Source: Thiocapsa roseopersicina
Lineage (GTDB): Bacteria > Pseudomonadota > Gammaproteobacteria > Chromatiales > Chromatiaceae
Direction: 5' to 3'
Assembly (NCBI RefSeq): GCF_900106925.1
Contig: NZ_FNNZ01000001.1
Location: 434,001-498,000, forward strand
DNA length: 64,000 nt
The notes beneath the pieces are model-generated. The model worked only from the letters and a program-made list of their open reading frames with translations, ran no database searches and was not told the DNA's origin. Numbering within the stretch: position 1 is the first letter of the stretch; each line of letters starts with the position of its first letter. The translations under genes were made by a program, and so were the position numbers. Below are positions 62,737 through 64,000 of this stretch, piece after piece.

Positions 62737-63927
62737 TTAGAAACCCGGCGGCGCCTTCTCCCAGGGGTAGCCCTTTGCCGCCATGTCGTAGCCGGTCTTG
62801 TACAGGGCTCGCATGAACTCGGTATCGAATTCTTCACGATGCGGGGCATTGAAGCTCGCGGGCACATAGGCAAGGTTGAAGTCCACGCCGTCGCGCTGGC
62901 ACGTCAGATAGATCCGGTACAGATCGCCGATGCCCTGGGTGTGGATGAGCGAGGAGATTGCCCGTCCGGCGATGTTCATGGTTCGGCGCTCCACTTGAGC
63001 CCATTCGGGGTCGAGACGCGCATTGCGAATGATGTAGGCCCGGCGCTCGCGCTGAGTACCCAGCTTGCGGGAGAGCGCCTCGATGTCGAGTGACGGCGGA
63101 TAGACGAAGACCTGCGACATGGTGCCGCCGTCCACGTGCATCTCCTGGTAGGCACGCCCGTTGGCCTCCACATCGATCATGACGGGCGGGAAGGCGCCGG
63201 GAATGGAGGCCGAGGCGATCATGAGCGACCGGAACAGGTCGAGCGCATTCGGATCCTTGCTCGCGGCGATCTTGGTCAGGTTCCAGAGCACCGTCTGGCG
63301 TGCATCCAGGTCCACGGTGGCCACGAACAGCAAGCGCCCTTTGTCGTATTCGCGGGCAATGGCGTCCAGCAACGACTGGTTGACCTCTCTGCTCACCAAT
63401 TGCCACAGCGGCGCATTGTCGGCCAGTGCGTCGCTTGTCACCGCAGCCAACAAGGAACGCTGTTTGGCGATGTCCGCGGGGCCGGTGGTCGTGTAGAAGC
63501 GTTTAAGCTGCTCGTCGTAGGCAGGGCCCAGAAAGGCAAAAGGCGCAATGAGGGCACCGGTGCTGACGCCGGTGACCAGTTTGAATTCCGGTCGATCGCC
63601 CGCCGCGGTCCAGCCGTTCAGCAGCCCGGCGCCGAAGGCACCGTTGTCGCCGCCGCCCGAGACCGCCAGGAAGACCGCGGGGGGCATGCCGCCGCGATGG
63701 CCGGTGGAGGCAAGGTAGGTCTGCTCGCGCCGCAGCGAGGCGATGCCCTCGCGCTGGAGCGCCTCGGTGTCGATGCCGACACGGTAGCGCACCTCGGCCA
63801 TGCCGGGGATGACGGCTTGGTCGGTGAACGCGGCCGGAACAGCCTCCTTGCGCACCGGTCCCGCGCAGCCCTGTCCGAGCAGAGCGGCCGTCATCGCGAT
63901 CAAGCATGCGATGTGCTTCAAGGTCAT
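62737..63927 (-). CDS. Patatin-like phospholipase, lipoprotein
   Basis: 396 residues from ATG 63927, with GGAGA about 11 bases upstream; an earlier ATG at 63984 would add 19 residues before the signal peptide. The signal peptide MTLKHIACLIAMTAALLGQG ends in a lipobox with Cys21. The patatin set is complete: SGGGDNGAFGAGLLNGW (oxyanion loop), GVSTGALIAPF (GxSxG Ser) and HVDGGTMSQ (Asp of the dyad). It should be an acyl-ester hydrolase held at a membrane. It is convergent with the transpeptidase gene; 16 bases of unassigned sequence end the window beyond 63984. Confidence 0.88.
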   Translation of the reverse strand: MTLKHIACLIAMTAALLGQGCAGPVRKEAVPAAFTDQAVIPGMAEVRYRVGIDTEALQREGIASLRREQTYLASTGHRGGMPPAVFLAVSGGGDNGAFGAGLLNGWTAAGDRPEFKLVTGVSTGALIAPFAFLGPAYDEQLKRFYTTTGPADIAKQRSLLAAVTSDALADNAPLWQLVSREVNQSLLDAIAREYDKGRLLFVATVDLDARQTVLWNLTKIAASKDPNALDLFRSLMIASASIPGAFPPVMIDVEANGRAYQEMHVDGGTMSQVFVYPPSLDIEALSRKLGTQRERRAYIIRNARLDPEWAQVERRTMNIAGRAISSLIHTQGIGDLYRIYLTCQRDGVDFNLAYVPASFNAPHREEFDTEFMRALYKTGYDMAAKGYPWEKAPPGF

Positions 63928-64000
63928 CTTGGTTCGTCTCCGAGGCGGGTAGATAGGATTCATCGAGTTGTGGAAGCGGGGCATCCTAACCCCGCAGCAA

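Overview
The window is high-GC bacterial DNA with dense, partly operonic genes. Gene content points to a gammaproteobacterium: a lexA2-imuA-imuB-dnaE2 mutagenesis cassette, RND pumps, a Pqi/MCE lipid-transport locus and a FadE-type acyl-CoA dehydrogenase. The content and the many dispersed palindromic repeats would suit a purple sulfur bacterium (Chromatiaceae), but that placement is inference; no rRNA or photosynthesis gene is present to settle it. I saw no tRNA, rRNA or CRISPR array.

Layout. 1-3.8 kb: end of a cusB-like adaptor and a complete cusA-like metal efflux pump. 3.8-10.3 kb: lexA2 with its own operator, then overlapping imuA-imuB-dnaE2; dnaE2 carries an in-frame copy of a dispersed repeat. 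10.4-15.7 kb: AcrAB-type drug pump divergent from a TetR/AcrR regulator, with palindromes between them. 15.7-21 kb: an accessory stretch, AT-rich in part, with an orphan HicB, an IS4 remnant, an unknown gene, a HEPN-motif gene between two imperfect direct repeats, a shikimate dehydrogenase-like gene, a Uma2 nuclease and a mazEF pair. 21.2-24.8 kb: TAXI-type TRAP transporter with DUF1850. 25-30.1 kb: animal-type haem peroxidase, a DUF4139 protein, a wrecked metallopeptidase gene, an Sll1863-type stress protein and a TIGR04283 glycosyltransferase.

30.2-36.6 kb: galE, then a compact five-gene run (SGNH hydrolase, UDP-GlcNAc 2-epimerase, GT4, radical SAM enzyme, SDR) that looks like one biosynthetic operon for an unidentified glycan or glycoconjugate. 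36.7-45.5 kb: a minus-strand fatty-acid operon (papain-like hydrolase, fadE, thiolase, fadJ, acyl-CoA synthetase). 45.9-52.9 kb: an AraC regulator divergent from a periplasmic/envelope set in which an arylsulfatase and an HdeA-like protein share the same N-terminal LysM module; this is the most unusual arrangement in the window. 52.9-56.5 kb: pqiA (split in two), pqiB, pqiC. 56.6-64 kb: a small periplasmic helical protein, a NYN-domain protein, a truncated N6-adenine methylase, a two-component system with two solute-binding sensor domains, an L,D-transpeptidase without an export signal, and a patatin-like lipoprotein.
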